A DNA stretch of 64,000 nucleotides, taken from positions 597,225 to 661,224 of the forward strand of contig CALNXN010000010.1 of NCBI GenBank assembly GCA_942490645.1, given 5' to 3'. Positions within the stretch are counted from its first letter, which is position 1; each line of letters starts with the position of its first letter. The position numbers and the translations under genes were made by a program. Shown here piece by piece: positions 39,134-49,638 of this stretch. This stretch comes from CALNXN01 sp942490645 (GTDB lineage: Bacteria > Pseudomonadota > Alphaproteobacteria > Rhodobacterales > Rhodobacteraceae). The notes under the pieces were generated by a model that was not told the DNA's origin, searched no databases, and worked only from the letters and a program-made list of their open reading frames with translations.

Positions 39134-40422
39134 ATGACCCAGCCCCTTCGCCTTGGCATTGCCGGCTTGGGCACCGTCGGGATCGGTGTCGTGAAAATCG
39201 TCCGGCAACACGCGCACTGCTGGCAGGCGCGCACCGGACGCCCCATCGCGATCAGCGCCGTATCGCCGCGCTCGCCGCGACAAGGATCGCGGCGTGTCAC
39301 TGTCGGCCTACGCCTGGGAGGACGACCCGGTCGCCCTGGCCAGGCGCGACGATGTGGATGTGTTCGTCGAACTGATGGGCGGCGAGGACGGCCCGGCCAA
39401 GGCCGCGACCGAGGCCGCGATCGCCGCGGGCAAGGACGTGGTCACCGCCAACAAGGCGATGCTGGCCCATCACGGCCAGGCGCTGGCGCGAAGCCGCCGA
39501 GGAGGCAGGGCGTCGTCCTGCGCTTCGAGGCCGCCGTCGCGGGCGGCATCCCGGTGATCAAGGCGCTGACCGAAGGGCTGGCGGGCAACGAGATCACCCG
39601 CGTGATGGGCGTGATGAACGGCACCTGCAACTACATCCTGACCCGGATGGAAAACGCGGGCCTGCCCTATGAGCAGGTGTTCGCCGAAGCTAGATGCGCT
39701 GGGCTACCTCGAGGCCGATCCGCAACTGGACGTGGGCGGCATCGACGCCGCGCCACAAGCTGGCGCTGCTGTCCTCGATCGCCTTTGGCACGCAGGTCGA
39801 TTTCGACGGGATCGAGCTCGAAGGCATCGAGCGGATCTCGATCGAAGACATCCGCGCGGCGGCCGATATGGGCTACCGGATCAAGCTGCTGGGCGTCGCG
39901 CAGATGACCGGCCGCGGGCTGGAACAGCGCATGTCAGCCCTGCCTTGTGCCCGCACACCTCGCCGCTGGGGCAGCTTGGAGGGCGGCACCAATATGGTCG
40001 TGCTCGAAGGCGACGCGGTCGGCCAGATCGTGCTGCGCGGCCCCGGCGCGGGCGAAGGCCCCACCGCCAGCGCCGTGATGGCCGACGTGATGCGACATCG
40101 CCGCGCGGCTGCGCCTGCCCGGTCTTCGGCCAGCCCGCCACACGCTCAAGACGGCCCCCGCCGCGCGCTGCCGCTGCTGCCCGCGCCCTATTACCTGCGC
40201 ATGGCGCTGCAGGACAAACCCGGCGCGCTGGCCAAGATCGCCGCGGTGCTGGGCGAGGCCGGCGTCTCCATCGACCGGATGCGCCAGTACGGCCATGTGA
40301 ACGATTGCGCGCCGGTGCTGATCGTCACCCACAAAACCACCCGCGCCGCGCTGGACGGCGCGCTCGGCGCGATGGAGAACACCGGCGTTGTGTCGGCCGT
40401 CACCCGTGGCCCTGCGCATTGA
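39134..40422 (+). pseudogene. hom: Homoserine dehydrogenase, with at least eight frame changes
   Basis: The enzyme reduces aspartate semialdehyde to homoserine for threonine and methionine synthesis. All blocks are present but in alternating frames: LGIAGLGTVGIGVVKI at the start, VVTANKAMLAHHG, VMGVMNGTCNYILTRMENAG, LGYLEADPQLDVGGIDA, HKLALLSSIAFGTQ, and a C-terminal ACT domain (MALQDKPGALAKIAAVLGEA) to the stop. Changes fall near 39,210-39,290, 39,495, 39,690, 39,755, 39,935, 39,975, 40,093 and 40,141. Because the codon pattern and conserved residues are otherwise perfect, this reads as an error-laden copy of a working gene. Confidence 0.85.
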
Positions 40423-40501
40423 AACGATGTGAGGCCGCGGCTTGTGCGTTTGCGCGCAGCCTTCTAACCCCGACCCGAACGTAAAGACATGACCGAAGAC
40501 T

Positions 40502-41470
40502 ATGATGAGCGCCAATGCCGAATTTCACGACCGCATGCTGTCGCTGGGCCTTGCCCGTGTGTCCGAGGCGGCCGCACTTGCCTCTGCCAAGCTGGTCGGG
40601 CGCGGCGATGAAAAGGCCGCCGATCAGGCCGCCGTCAACGCGATGCGCGAACAGCTGAACCGGCTGGACATCGCCGGCGTCGTGGTGATCGGCGAAGGCG
40701 AGCGCGACGAGGCGCCGATGCTCTATATCGGCGAAGAGGTCGGCACCGGCACCGGCCCCGGCGTGGACATCGCGCTTGACCCGCTGGAAGGCACCACGCT
40801 GACCGCCAAGGACATGCCCAACGCGCTCACCGTGATCGCCATGGGACCGCGCGGCTCGATGCTGCATGCGCCGGACGTCTATATGGACAAGCTGGCGATC
40901 GGTCCGGGCTTTGAAAAGGACGTGGTCACGCTGGACATGTCGCCGCCGAGCGCGTCACGGCGCTGGCCACGGCCAAGGGCTGTGCGCCTCCGGATATCAC
41001 CGTCTGCATTCTGGAGCGTCCGCGCCACGAGGCGATGATCGCCGAAGTGCGCGCCACGGGTGCGTCGATCCGGCTGATCACGGACGGCGACGTCGCCGGC
41101 GTGATGCATTGCGCCGATGCCTCGACCGGTATTGATATGTATATGGGGGCTGGTGGCGCGCCCGAAGGTGTGTTGGCGGCGGCCGCTCTCAAATGCATGG
41201 GCGGGCAGATGTGGGGCCGCTTTGTTCCGCAACGATGATGAAAGAGGCCGTGCCGCAAAGGCCGGGATCACCGATCTGGACCGCATCTATACCCGCGACG
41301 AGATGGTGACGCGAGGACGTGATCTTTGCCGCGACCGGCGTCACGGACGGCACGATCCTGCCCGGCGTCAAGCGCGAGCCGGCTGGATGACCACCGAGAC
41401 GCTGCTCATGCGCTCCAAAACCGGGTCGGTGCGCCGCATGAATTACCGCACACCGGTCGAACAGGGGTGA
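40502..41470 (+). pseudogene. glpX: Class II fructose-1,6-bisphosphatase GlpX, frameshifted
   Basis: Gluconeogenic/Calvin-type phosphatase. Recognisable blocks: VVIGEGERDEAPMLYIGEEV, the metal/phosphate motif DPLEGTTLTA, then after a frame change near 40,945 SIRLITDGDVAGVMHCADAS and GGAPEGVLAAAALKCMGGQM. Further changes near 41,232, 41,310 and 41,375 precede the ending MTTETLLMRSKTGSVRRMNY. Normal length would be about 320 residues. Base composition also changes inside this gene, from very GC-rich before about 41,120 to the ordinary level of the window after it. Confidence 0.85.
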
Positions 41471-41540
41471 GGGACGCGCGGGTGGCACCTTTCGGCGCCT
41501 CCGGCGGGCATATTTTGCGAACAATGAAACACGCGGGCGC

Positions 41541-43278
41541 ATGAGCTTTCTGGGTGTTGAACACCTCCGCTGACCGGGCGCGCTGGGTCGGTCCGGATGC
41601 CGAAAGGACCGTGCGGCCGAAGCGCTGGTGCAGCGCACGGCCTGCCGCGCGCCGCTGCGCAGGTCTTGGCGCGGCGTGGTGTGGCACCTGAGGTGGATGC
41701 TTCCTTGGCGCCCAGCCTGCGTGATCTGCTGCCCGATCCGCGCAGCCTGAGGGATATGGAACGCGCCGCCGCGCGATTTCTGGCAGCTGTGGCCAAACGC
41801 CAGCGGATCGCGATCTTTGCCGATTACGATGTTGATGGCGGCAGTTCGGCGGCGCTGTTGATCGTCTGGTTGCGGCGGATGGGGCTGAGGCGACGCTCTA
41901 TGTGCCCGACCGGATCGACGAGGGCTATGGCCCCAATGACGCGGCCATGGCAGAGCTTGCAGCCGCCCATGATCTGATCATTTGCGTGGATTGCGGAACG
42001 CTGTCGCATGGCCGCTCGCCGCAGCCAAGGGCGCGGATGTGATCGTTCTGGACCACCACCTGGGCGGCGAAACCCTGCCCGCCGCCTATGCGGTGGTGAA
42101 CCCGAACCGACAGGACGAGAGACGGCGACTCTGGCGCATCTTTGCGCGGCGGCTGTGGTGTTTCTGATGCTGGTCGAAGCCAGGCGGCAATTGCGCGAGG
42201 CAGGGTAAAAAGGGCCTGACCTGATGGCGATGCTGGATCTGGTGGCGTTGGCCACGGTGGCCGATGTGGCCCCGCTTGATCGGCGTCAACCGGGCCTTCG
42301 TGCGGCAGGGTTTGCGGGTGATGGCGCACCGGGATCGGGTTGGGTTGGCAGCATTGGCCGATGTGGCACGCATGGACACGGCGCCCAGCGCCTACCATCT
42401 GGGGTTCATGCTCGGGCCGCGGGTGAATGCCGGCGGACGGATCGGTGCAAGGCCGATCTGGGCGCGCGGCTGCTGGCCACCGACGACCCGCATGAGGCTG
42501 CGGCATTGGCGGAGCGCCTTGATCAACTCAACACCGAGCGCCGCGAGATCGAAGCCTCTGTTCGGGCAGCCGCACTGGCTCAGGCGGAGGAACGCGGGTT
42601 TGAGAATGCGCTGGTCTGGGCTGCAGGCGCAGGCTGGCACCCCGGCATCGTGGGCATCGTTGCGGCGCGCCTCAAGGAGGCGTCGAACCGCCCAGCATCG
42701 TGATTGGCATTGAAGATGGCATCGGCAAGGGTTCCGGGCGGTCGATTTCCGGCATTGATCTGGGTGCACCTATTCAGCGCCTTGCTGCAGAGGGGCTGCT
42801 GCTCAAGGGGGGCGGTCACAAGATGGCGGCCGGGCTGACCGTGGCCGAGGACAAGATCGAGGCCGCCATGGCGCGCCTGTCGGAACTGCTGGAAAAGCAG
42901 GGCGCACATCAGGCAGGTGCCGCAGATTTGCGCATCGATGGCACCTTGATGCCAGGCGCAGCCACGGTTGAGTTGACCGAACAGATTGAACAGGCTGGAC
43001 CCTTCGGTGCTGGCGCCCCTGCCCCACGGTTTGCTTTCGCCGACATGCGCATCCGCTTTGCAAAACGGGTTGGCGACAGCCATTTGAAGTTGAGTTTTGA
43101 CGATGGTCTGGGCGCGCCGATGGATGCGATCTGCTTTGGCGCATTCGACGGTGCCTTGGGCCCCGCGCTTGAAGGGCACAAGGGCGCACATTTCCATCTG
43201 GCCGGACGGCTGGATATAAACACGTGGCGTGGGCGGCAGACCGTACAATTGCGACTGGAGGATGCAGCCCCCGTCTGA
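41541..43278 (+). pseudogene. recJ: Single-stranded-DNA exonuclease RecJ, frameshifted
   Basis: RecJ degrades single-stranded DNA 5' to 3' in recombination and mismatch repair. The start is ATG 41,541 (MSFLGVEHS). The DHH-phosphoesterase motifs are visible as FADYDVDGGSSAALL and VIVLDHHLGGETLP, then LGFMLGPRVNAGGRIG and ENALVWAAGAGWHPGIVGIV. The DHHA1 region LLLKGGGHKMAAGLTV is followed by an intact OB-fold end from about 42,700. At least seven single-base changes occur between 41,570 and 42,700. The last 190 codons are unbroken, which marks the right edge of the damaged stretch. Confidence 0.85.
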
Positions 43279-43367
43279 GCTGGGGCCAAGACATATTTCT
43301 GCAAAAGTAGGGAAATTTCCGCTTGCGCTGATGCCGGGGATTGCCTAATCACCCGAACACCATCAGT

Positions 43368-43423
43368 GGCCCGTTCGTCTATCGGTTAGGACGCCAGGTT
43401 TTCAACCTGGAAAGAGGGGTTCG
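43368..43423 (+). tRNA. tRNA-Glu (TTC), truncated at its 3' end
   Basis: GGCCCGTTCGTCTATCGG begins a standard alphaproteobacterial tRNA-Glu. The D arm, the anticodon stem CCAGG/CCTGG with anticodon TTC at 43,401-43,403, the variable loop and the 5' side of the T stem are all canonical through GGGGTTCG. From 43,424 the sequence should continue ATTCCCCTACGGGC but reads TTATCACCTT. The T stem cannot close and the acceptor stem has no 3' partner, so this copy cannot be functional as assembled. Confidence 0.8.
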
Positions 43424-43536
43424 TTATCACCTTTTTATCCCACCACTTTTTCCGCTTGATAAGATTTTCGTTGATTCCTCTTTTTGTTCCTGCAATCCCG
43501 AAATCCAAGCGGGCACATCAACTGAAGGAAGAAGTC

Positions 43537-43923
43537 ATGAATACTAACCTCATCACCGAACTCAGAAACATCGCTACCCAGTTACGCGAGTCGCGCGTCC
43601 AATCAATGATCAATTCATTTCAACCGTGTGGCTCGCATGTGCAGTGGCTTGCAGCCTAGCAGGCTTCTTTGGATGGATCCGGCAAGGCGCCAGACGGTTC
43701 GCTAGAAGAGGAGATCGCCTGCGATCGTTGCGACGCTTACTCTCGGTTATTGTGCGGGACTGAAGCAACGTCGAAAGAAAACTTGATCGCGCAAGTCGAG
43801 TGGTTTCGCGATGACCTTGGCCCCAACGTCAAGCAAGGTGGCGACAGTTACCCTCCGGCAGGTGTTTGCCCTTATGATCGTCGCGGTACAAGCGCTGTGA
43901 CGGTCTGCGTTCAAATCCGCTAG
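43537..43923 (+). pseudogene. Hypothetical gene with an in-frame TAG
   Basis: An ATG at 43,537 with a GAAGGAAG site opens 40 codons (MNTNLITELRNIATQ...) that stop at TAG 43,657. The same frame then continues open for 87 codons (SLEEEIACDRCDAYSRL, AQVEWFRDDLGP) to TAG 43,921. The two halves together resemble the short helical hypothetical proteins often seen in Rhodobacterales accessory regions. It is best read as one decayed gene of about 128 codons, or two small ORFs. Confidence 0.35.
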
Positions 43924-44464
43924 CGACAAAAGGGGGACGCCAGCACAGGCGGGCAGCACCCCACCACCCCCTTCATCATATGCCGATCAGGCCACCCGGC
44001 CCCCAAAAAAATGGCCCGCGGATGCTCTCATCCAGAGGTCGCCCCTACATCGACCCGATTTTTTGGTGTTTTCCAGATTTTTTTGATGTAGCTCTGTGGG
44101 TAAAGATAACAGAGCACCTATTTAGCGTGTGAATTGGGCGGAAACCGGGTACCATGCGAGAGCAAAAACTTGGTCAGCAGGTCGTCCAGATTGGCCCGGG
44201 CGTCGGCTTCCAAACCGGCCCGTTCGCCGTCGTCTCGGTCAGGACGAAGCTGTCATTCAGCAAGGCGAAGCGAATTACCGGTTTGACGGCGGTTCGCTGC
44301 AAGTTTGATCAAATTCTCTTCCTAGACAGTCCTACATCTGTAGAACTTTGGGGGCAGCTTGAAACCATGGTCTCTGAGTTTTCATGCTCAACTCATCTGA
44401 TGAGAATAGGCGCTGGCGGGAGCCGCTGTTCGCGCATGATGTGCTCGCGTGCCTTTGGCATCGA

Positions 44465-44752
44465 TCATGCCGTCAGAAGGCTAGTTGCCCGCGGGCATCT
44501 GCCGGTGGAGATAGCCATCGACAAAATAGTCGCCTTCAGGCGCTCGCCATAGGCCGGTGGATCGTAGTTGGTATGCATGGCGTAATAGTTGTCGTTCACC
44601 GGTCGCGCGTTGGTCATGATGGAAGGCCAAAACGGTGCATATCCAGGTGCTGAATGATGTCGGTTCAACGATAATGGCCCAACAAACATCAAGTCGGCGT
44701 AATCCTTGACCAGCTCCAGCATAGTTTGTCTGGCTTGTTGGAAAAGCAGCAC
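44465..44752 (-). pseudogene. Decayed protein-coding remnant, family not recognised
   Basis: The leftward frame reads as a plausible protein core (LVKDYADLMFVGPLSLN, HHSAPGYAPFWPSIMTN, YYAMHTNYDPPAYGERLKA). Upstream of the first methionine the same reading continues with internal stops to about 44,930, suggesting a longer ancestral gene. I do not recognise the family and assign no function. Confidence 0.3.
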
Positions 44753-45571
44753 GCATCCGTTGTCTGCGGTATCTTAAGTCGGTTGCGAACGTGAAATATA
44801 AATGCATAATCACTGTAGTTCGCCTTCATCTCTTCCATCGCCATAATGCCGGTTAACTCGCGCTGCTTCCTCTTCAACAAAACCCTCTATTTTCTGTAAG
44901 GGCCAAAGCGTCGGTTCATCATCCATGTCGTCCCCGGTTAATTCAGGTTATGATGTGGTCATAAATTTAGCGTTGGCAAGATAACCGCGCGCCTTGTCGC
45001 GGTTGAAAGCGCTGAACCTTATTCTTTTTATTGGCTTGTGGGCAGATGTGACAATAATTAACCATCCGATGGAAGGCAGCCTTCGCCATCTCCCAGGCGG
45101 CGTAGGTTTGGGCACTTAGCGGTCATAAGCTGCACTTCGCGACCACGAACGGCCCCAGTAAAGTGAAGCGACTTCGCTGCGCGGGCGCTGTTCAAGCTGC
45201 GGACAAAGTGTGAATTCGCTGCAGTGGCGCAAATGGCAGCTTTAGAGGAGCCGAATGCCGATTTTGTTACTTGATACGAAAGCTTGACGACAAGACGGAA
45301 AACGATTTTGATCTGGCTACTGGCAACAGAACGAAAGTAGGCGAGCAGAACCGCCTCACGCTCAAGTGTTTGATTTATGCGTTTCCCTGGGGCGGGAAGA
45401 GATCTGGGGAATTTCGCAGGGATCGCGTTCGGCTGTGCGCAAGAGGCCGTTTGTTTTTGCCTCTTATCTGCGTTGTGTCTGGCCCAGATCAACCTGGCAG
45501 CAACCGTTCAGAAGCCCCGACTTTGCGACCCGCTGACGGCCGAAGCAGCAAATGCGCGCATGGATAGTGAT

Positions 45572-45584
45572 GGGGGGGCGGGGG
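45572..45584. repeat. G-rich tract (G7 C G5) at the start of the mscS remnant
   Basis: GGGGGGGCGGGGG lies about 25 bp before the first recognisable mscS codon. Together with the 35-nt G run at 56,690 it marks places where unrelated sequences meet. Confidence 0.6.
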
Positions 45585-45608
45585 TGGCAACGGCGCAGGA
45601 CTCGTCGG

Positions 45609-47634
45609 CTCTTTTTCTATCACGCCACCACCGGCGCATGGCAAACCGTGGTGATGTCGGTGCAGGGCCTGCCGGATTTGTTCACGAGTCAGGCCGGTGC
45701 ATTCTCGACCTTTTATGACAGCATTGGGGGCCGGACGGGGCTGCTGGGCCTGCTGGGCTATATGGTCGTGGTGTTTGGCGTCGCGGCGGGGGCCGAGCTG
45801 ATTTTTCGCCGCCTCACGCGCAACTGGCGCATTCTGCCGCCCGCCGATCCCGAAAACATCACCCTGCGCGAAACCGTGCAGTTGCTGGCCCAACGCCTGA
45901 CCACCCAGGTTGTCGCCGTCATCGTCTTCGTCTTGGCCGCACGCATGACAGGCATGCTGATCCTGCCCGAAACGCTTGTCCCCACGGTGCAGCTTGTCGG
46001 CCTCTACCTCATTGGTTTTCCGCGCTTCATGCTGGCCATCGCGTTTTTCATGTTTGCCCCGATGAACCCCGAATACCGCTTGTTGAACGTCGACACCAAA
46101 CATGCGCGTGCCTTTTGTTTCCACCAGTTCTGGATTGCGGTCCTGATCGGCTTTTCCGGTGCCATTCTCACGTTCAACGCCAATAACGGCTTGCCCATGG
46201 GCGCAAGCGGCCTCGGGTTCTGGCTCAATCTGGCGCTCTACATCTACCTCATCGCGATATTCTGGCGCTACCGCGAGGGCGGCATTTCGATGATGCGCGG
46301 CTCTGACCCGGACGTCACACCCATGGAAGAGCGCGCAGCCCAGCTGTATCCTTATGCCATATCGGGGTTTTTGTCGCCCTATGGTGGGTCAGCAGGATCA
46401 TCATCAGCTACGGTAATCTGGAATTGCTCGCCAGCGCGCCGCACTACAAAACCATGCTGCTGTTGATGTTCGCACCGGCCATGGACACGCTGATCCGCGG
46501 GCTGGTCCGCCATCTCACCCCCGCCATGACCGGCGAAGGCCCCGTGGCGGAACGCGCCTATTACGCCACCAAACGCTCCTATATTCGCATCGGTCGCGTA
46601 GTGATCTTTGCCATCGTTGTTCTGTCGATCGCCGATTTCTGGGGCATGAGCGCAACCTCAATCGCGGCGGCAAGCGTCGGTGCGCAATTCGCGGCAAGTA
46701 TCATCGAATTCTTGATTATCATGTCGATCGGCTATCTGCTTTACGAGGCGGTATCGCTCTATATCAACCGCAAGCTTGCCAAGGAATACACCGCCTCAGG
46801 CTATGACCCCGACAATGCCGATTTCGGCGGCGATGGCGGCGGCGCGGGCGGCTCGCGCCTATCCACCGTGTTGCCCCTGATCCTGCTGGTGAGCCGGATC
46901 ACCATCGTCATTCTGTTCCTGCTGCTGGGCCTGAGCAATGTCGGCGTCGACACACACCGCTTCTGGCGGGTGCCGGGATTGTCGGTCTCGCCATTGGTTT
47001 TGGCGCGCAGAAACTGGTGACCGATGTCGTCTCGGGCATCTTCTTCCTGATCGATGATGCCTTTCGCACTGGCGAATACGTCACCATCGAAGACACCATG
47101 GGCACGGTCGAGAAAATCTCGATCCGCTCGATGCAACTGCGCCACCACAAGGGCCCGGTCCACACGATCCCCTACGGCGAAATCCCCAAGATCACCAACT
47201 ATTCCCGCGACTGGGTGATCATGAAACTGCGCTTTACCGTGCCGTTCGACACCGATCCCAACAAGGTCAAGAAGATCTTCAAAACCATCGGGCAGGACTT
47301 GCTCGCGCACGAAGAGCTTGGCCCCGACTTCCTGCAACCGTTCAAATCCCAAGGCGTGCTTGAGATTGACGATGTCGGCATGGTGATCCGGGGCAAGTTC
47401 ATGGCCAAGCCCGGCAAGCAGTTCATGATCCGCAAGGAAATTTTCAACCGCGTGAATGCCGCCTTTGAAGAGAACGGCATCGAATTTGCCCGCCGCGAAG
47501 TGCGTGTAGCCCTGCCTTCAATGGAGAATGCCCATGAACTGACAGCTGAAGACACTGCCGCCATTTCGGCTGCAGCAACCCAAGCCGCCCAGCAACAGCT
47601 TTCTGAAACAGGCGAAAAAGACGGGGGGAGATAA
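45609..47634 (+). pseudogene. Mechanosensitive ion channel (MscS family), 5'-truncated and frameshifted
   Basis: From LFFYHATTGAWQT onward the translation is a large MscS-type channel with many membrane helices. The conserved pore and cytoplasmic vestibule are in the last third: LAIGFGAQKLVTDVVSGIFF (reconstructed across the break), FRTGEYVTIEDTMGTVEKI and HTIPYGEIPKITNYSRDW. The frame changes near 46,365 and near 46,960. The N-terminal region, which in this subfamily includes a signal peptide and a periplasmic domain, is missing upstream of the G-rich tract. The product would protect against osmotic downshock if intact. Confidence 0.8.
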
Positions 47635-48051
47635 GCTCAGCGCAGCCAAGACCGTTATAAAACCCTCACTTTCGGAACACGCAGTCATTCAGACGGTTGA
47701 GGGCACATAAAATGCCATTAAAAATCAAAGCCCTTGTTGAAGGTTTTAGTCTTTCTCACTGGCAGGCAGACATTCGTACGCTTTTGCAGCACTGGTAAAA
47801 GTGGGCTCCCCCATGCCGCCATAGGTCCACTTTACCGCGGCATTTGCAGCCAACGGATCTCGTCCCAGCCAAGGACGGCCCACGTTGCGGACCTTCGTGT
47901 GTTGGTCCTGCGTTGCCGCGCCGCTTCCCCAGAAGCGGACATTGGGAAAGGACCGCAGCATTCTCGTGGGGCTGATCTGCGCAACGCGAATTTTCTGCAG
48001 TTCGTCTCATGCGTTGATGCACTTTTGAGTTCAGTACCTAAACCCGATATT
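47635..48051. other. Intergenic stretch of 417 bp, no gene supported
   Basis: It lies between the convergent mscS remnant and dctQ. Short frames on both strands lack family resemblance. No terminator with a T tract was found. Confidence 0.45.
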
Positions 48052-48579
48052 TCAGTCGAGCTGGACGGTGGCATCTTCTGATGTACCGTCTCCCGCCCAT
48101 CTGGCAAAGAGGTGCAGCAGAATGATGATCATGGAGATCGGCACGGCCACGGAAATCCATACCATCGGGATTCCGAGGGTATCTGCCGTCAGGCCGGATT
48201 GCCGCGCAAGGTATCCCTTTGCAAAACCGCCTCTTAGCCCGATGAAGCAAAAATAGATCACGGGCAGGATAAAGGTCAGCACCGCTGCGCTCTGGATGGC
48301 TTTTGCAAAAGCTGCAAGGATATGCGGTGGGTCGGGAAACAGGCTTTGCATCAAAACTGCATCGGACTGGGTTTTGAACGACAGTGTGGCCCCCATCAAT
48401 CCGGTCCAGACCATCGCATAGCGGGCGATGTCTTCAGTCCAGACAGGTGGCGATGAAAAAACGTATCGCGCGATGATTTGCACAACCACCGTTAGGAACA
48501 TCAGGCATACCGCGAATACGGAAACGCGTCGCATGAGCTGATGCAAACGATCACTGATGCTGATGATGTAGTGACGCAT
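48052..48579 (-). CDS. TRAP transporter small permease (DctQ type)
   Basis: This inner-membrane protein of 175 residues has four helices. The family-typical block PVWTEDIARYAMVWTGLMGA (about 48-67) precedes a conserved AVLMQSLFPDPP loop. It pairs with the large permease and the periplasmic binding protein encoded upstream in the same operon to import an organic acid or related solute using the sodium gradient. It is the last gene of amidase-dctM-dctP-dctQ. Confidence 0.88.
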   Translation of the reverse strand: MRHYIISISDRLHQLMRRVSVFAVCLMFLTVVVQIIARYVFSSPPVWTEDIARYAMVWTGLMGATLSFKTQSDAVLMQSLFPDPPHILAAFAKAIQSAAVLTFILPVIYFCFIGLRGGFAKGYLARQSGLTADTLGIPMVWISVAVPISMIIILLHLFARWAGDGTSEDATVQLD

Positions 48580-48640
48580 GTTTTTTTCTCTCTGAGTTTT
48601 GGGTTGGGCGGGGCGCAGGTATAGCGTCCCGCCCGTTGGA

Positions 48641-49615
48641 TTAGCGGTTCTCGTCAGACAGCTTTTTCCACAGCGCGGTGTCTTCTGCTGACATCAGGTC
48701 CGTATCGTACACGGGCAAGGACGCCTCGCGGAACACGGCACGTTCTTCTGCGGTCAGGCGCTGAACTGTCACGCCTTTTTCCTCAAGCGCTGTCAGGCCT
48801 TTTTCGGCCGCTTCGCTGAGCCATGCACGTGCCGCAGCGTCTGCGGTCACAACAGCCGCATCCACGGTAGCGCGGTCTGCATCGGACAGACCATCGTACC
48901 AGGTTTTCGACGCGATTACTGCGCGCAGCGGCCAGATCACATCTGCGGTGGCAAAGTTTTTGACGAAATCGGTCTGACCAAACATCACAGGGACGAAGGG
49001 CGAATTCAGATAGCCGTCAATCACGCCGGTTTGCAGACCGGCAGGCACTTCGCCCCAAGGCACGATCGTACCGCTTGAACCCCATGCTTCGTACATGGCG
49101 ATTTGTGCATCATCCAAGGCCCGCATGCGCAGGTTGGACATGTCGGCAGGCGACCGCACGGCTTGGGTTGTGGTGATCACACCCGAGGCTGGTCCAAGCG
49201 GTGCCAGCGCCAGCAAAATGGCGTCTTGCGCAGCAAGGCTTTCGTTGATCCGAGTATATACATCACCCGCAGCCAAAGCCCGATCCATATGATCAATGTC
49301 GTCAAAGACATAAGGCAAGCGGATACCATAGATGAATGGTTCGACCTGCGCGACAGCGCGCACGTCGGACATCGAAATTTCCAGCAGACCGGTCGAGACC
49401 TGATCGAATTTCTCGGCTTCGTTGCCAACGGAACCACGTGGCATTTCACGTGTCTCCATGCCGCCTTCGTTCAGCGCCTTTGCAAAGGCATAAGACCAGT
49501 TGTAGGACCCTGATTGTTCGAGGTCTGGTTTTCCGTCTAATGCAATTTTGACCTCTGCGGATGCAGATGTGGCCATGGCGAGCAGCGTCGCCAGTGTAAG
49601 TGCCTTGAGTTTCAT
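48641..49615 (-). CDS. TRAP transporter substrate-binding protein (DctP type)
   Basis: The start is ATG 49,615: it opens a signal peptide (1-20, ending SASA-EV) and is placed just after dctM. The 324-residue product has the DctP fold with the EMPRGSVGNEAEKFDQVSTG region near 60, RLPYVFDDIDHM near 103 and the ligand-facing NLRMRALDDAQIAMYEAWG near 160. The substrate is not deducible. The adjacent amidase suggests an amide or a carboxylate released from one. Confidence 0.9.
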   Translation of the reverse strand: MKLKALTLATLLAMATSASAEVKIALDGKPDLEQSGSYNWSYAFAKALNEGGMETREMPRGSVGNEAEKFDQVSTGLLEISMSDVRAVAQVEPFIYGIRLPYVFDDIDHMDRALAAGDVYTRINESLAAQDAILLALAPLGPASGVITTTQAVRSPADMSNLRMRALDDAQIAMYEAWGSSGTIVPWGEVPAGLQTGVIDGYLNSPFVPVMFGQTDFVKNFATADVIWPLRAVIASKTWYDGLSDADRATVDAAVVTADAAARAWLSEAAEKGLTALEEKGVTVQRLTAEERAVFREASLPVYDTDLMSAEDTALWKKLSDENR

Positions 49616-49638
49616 TGGTTTTCCTCCCTTTGGTTTCG

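Larger units (their letters stand above)
43424..45608. other. Poorly coding foreign-looking stretch between truncated tRNA-Glu and truncated mscS
   Basis: About 2.2 kb with lower G+C, short interrupted frames and no intact recognisable gene. It starts exactly where tRNA-Glu diverges and ends at a G-rich tract next to a headless mscS-type gene. Two protein-like remnants inside it are listed separately. The rest (43,924-44,464 and 44,753-45,571) shows nothing I can name. Confidence 0.5.

Noticed and set aside
44154..44552. Rightward open frame of 132 codons in the alien stretch
   Set aside because: The opposite strand reads more like protein, and this frame has no recognisable features.
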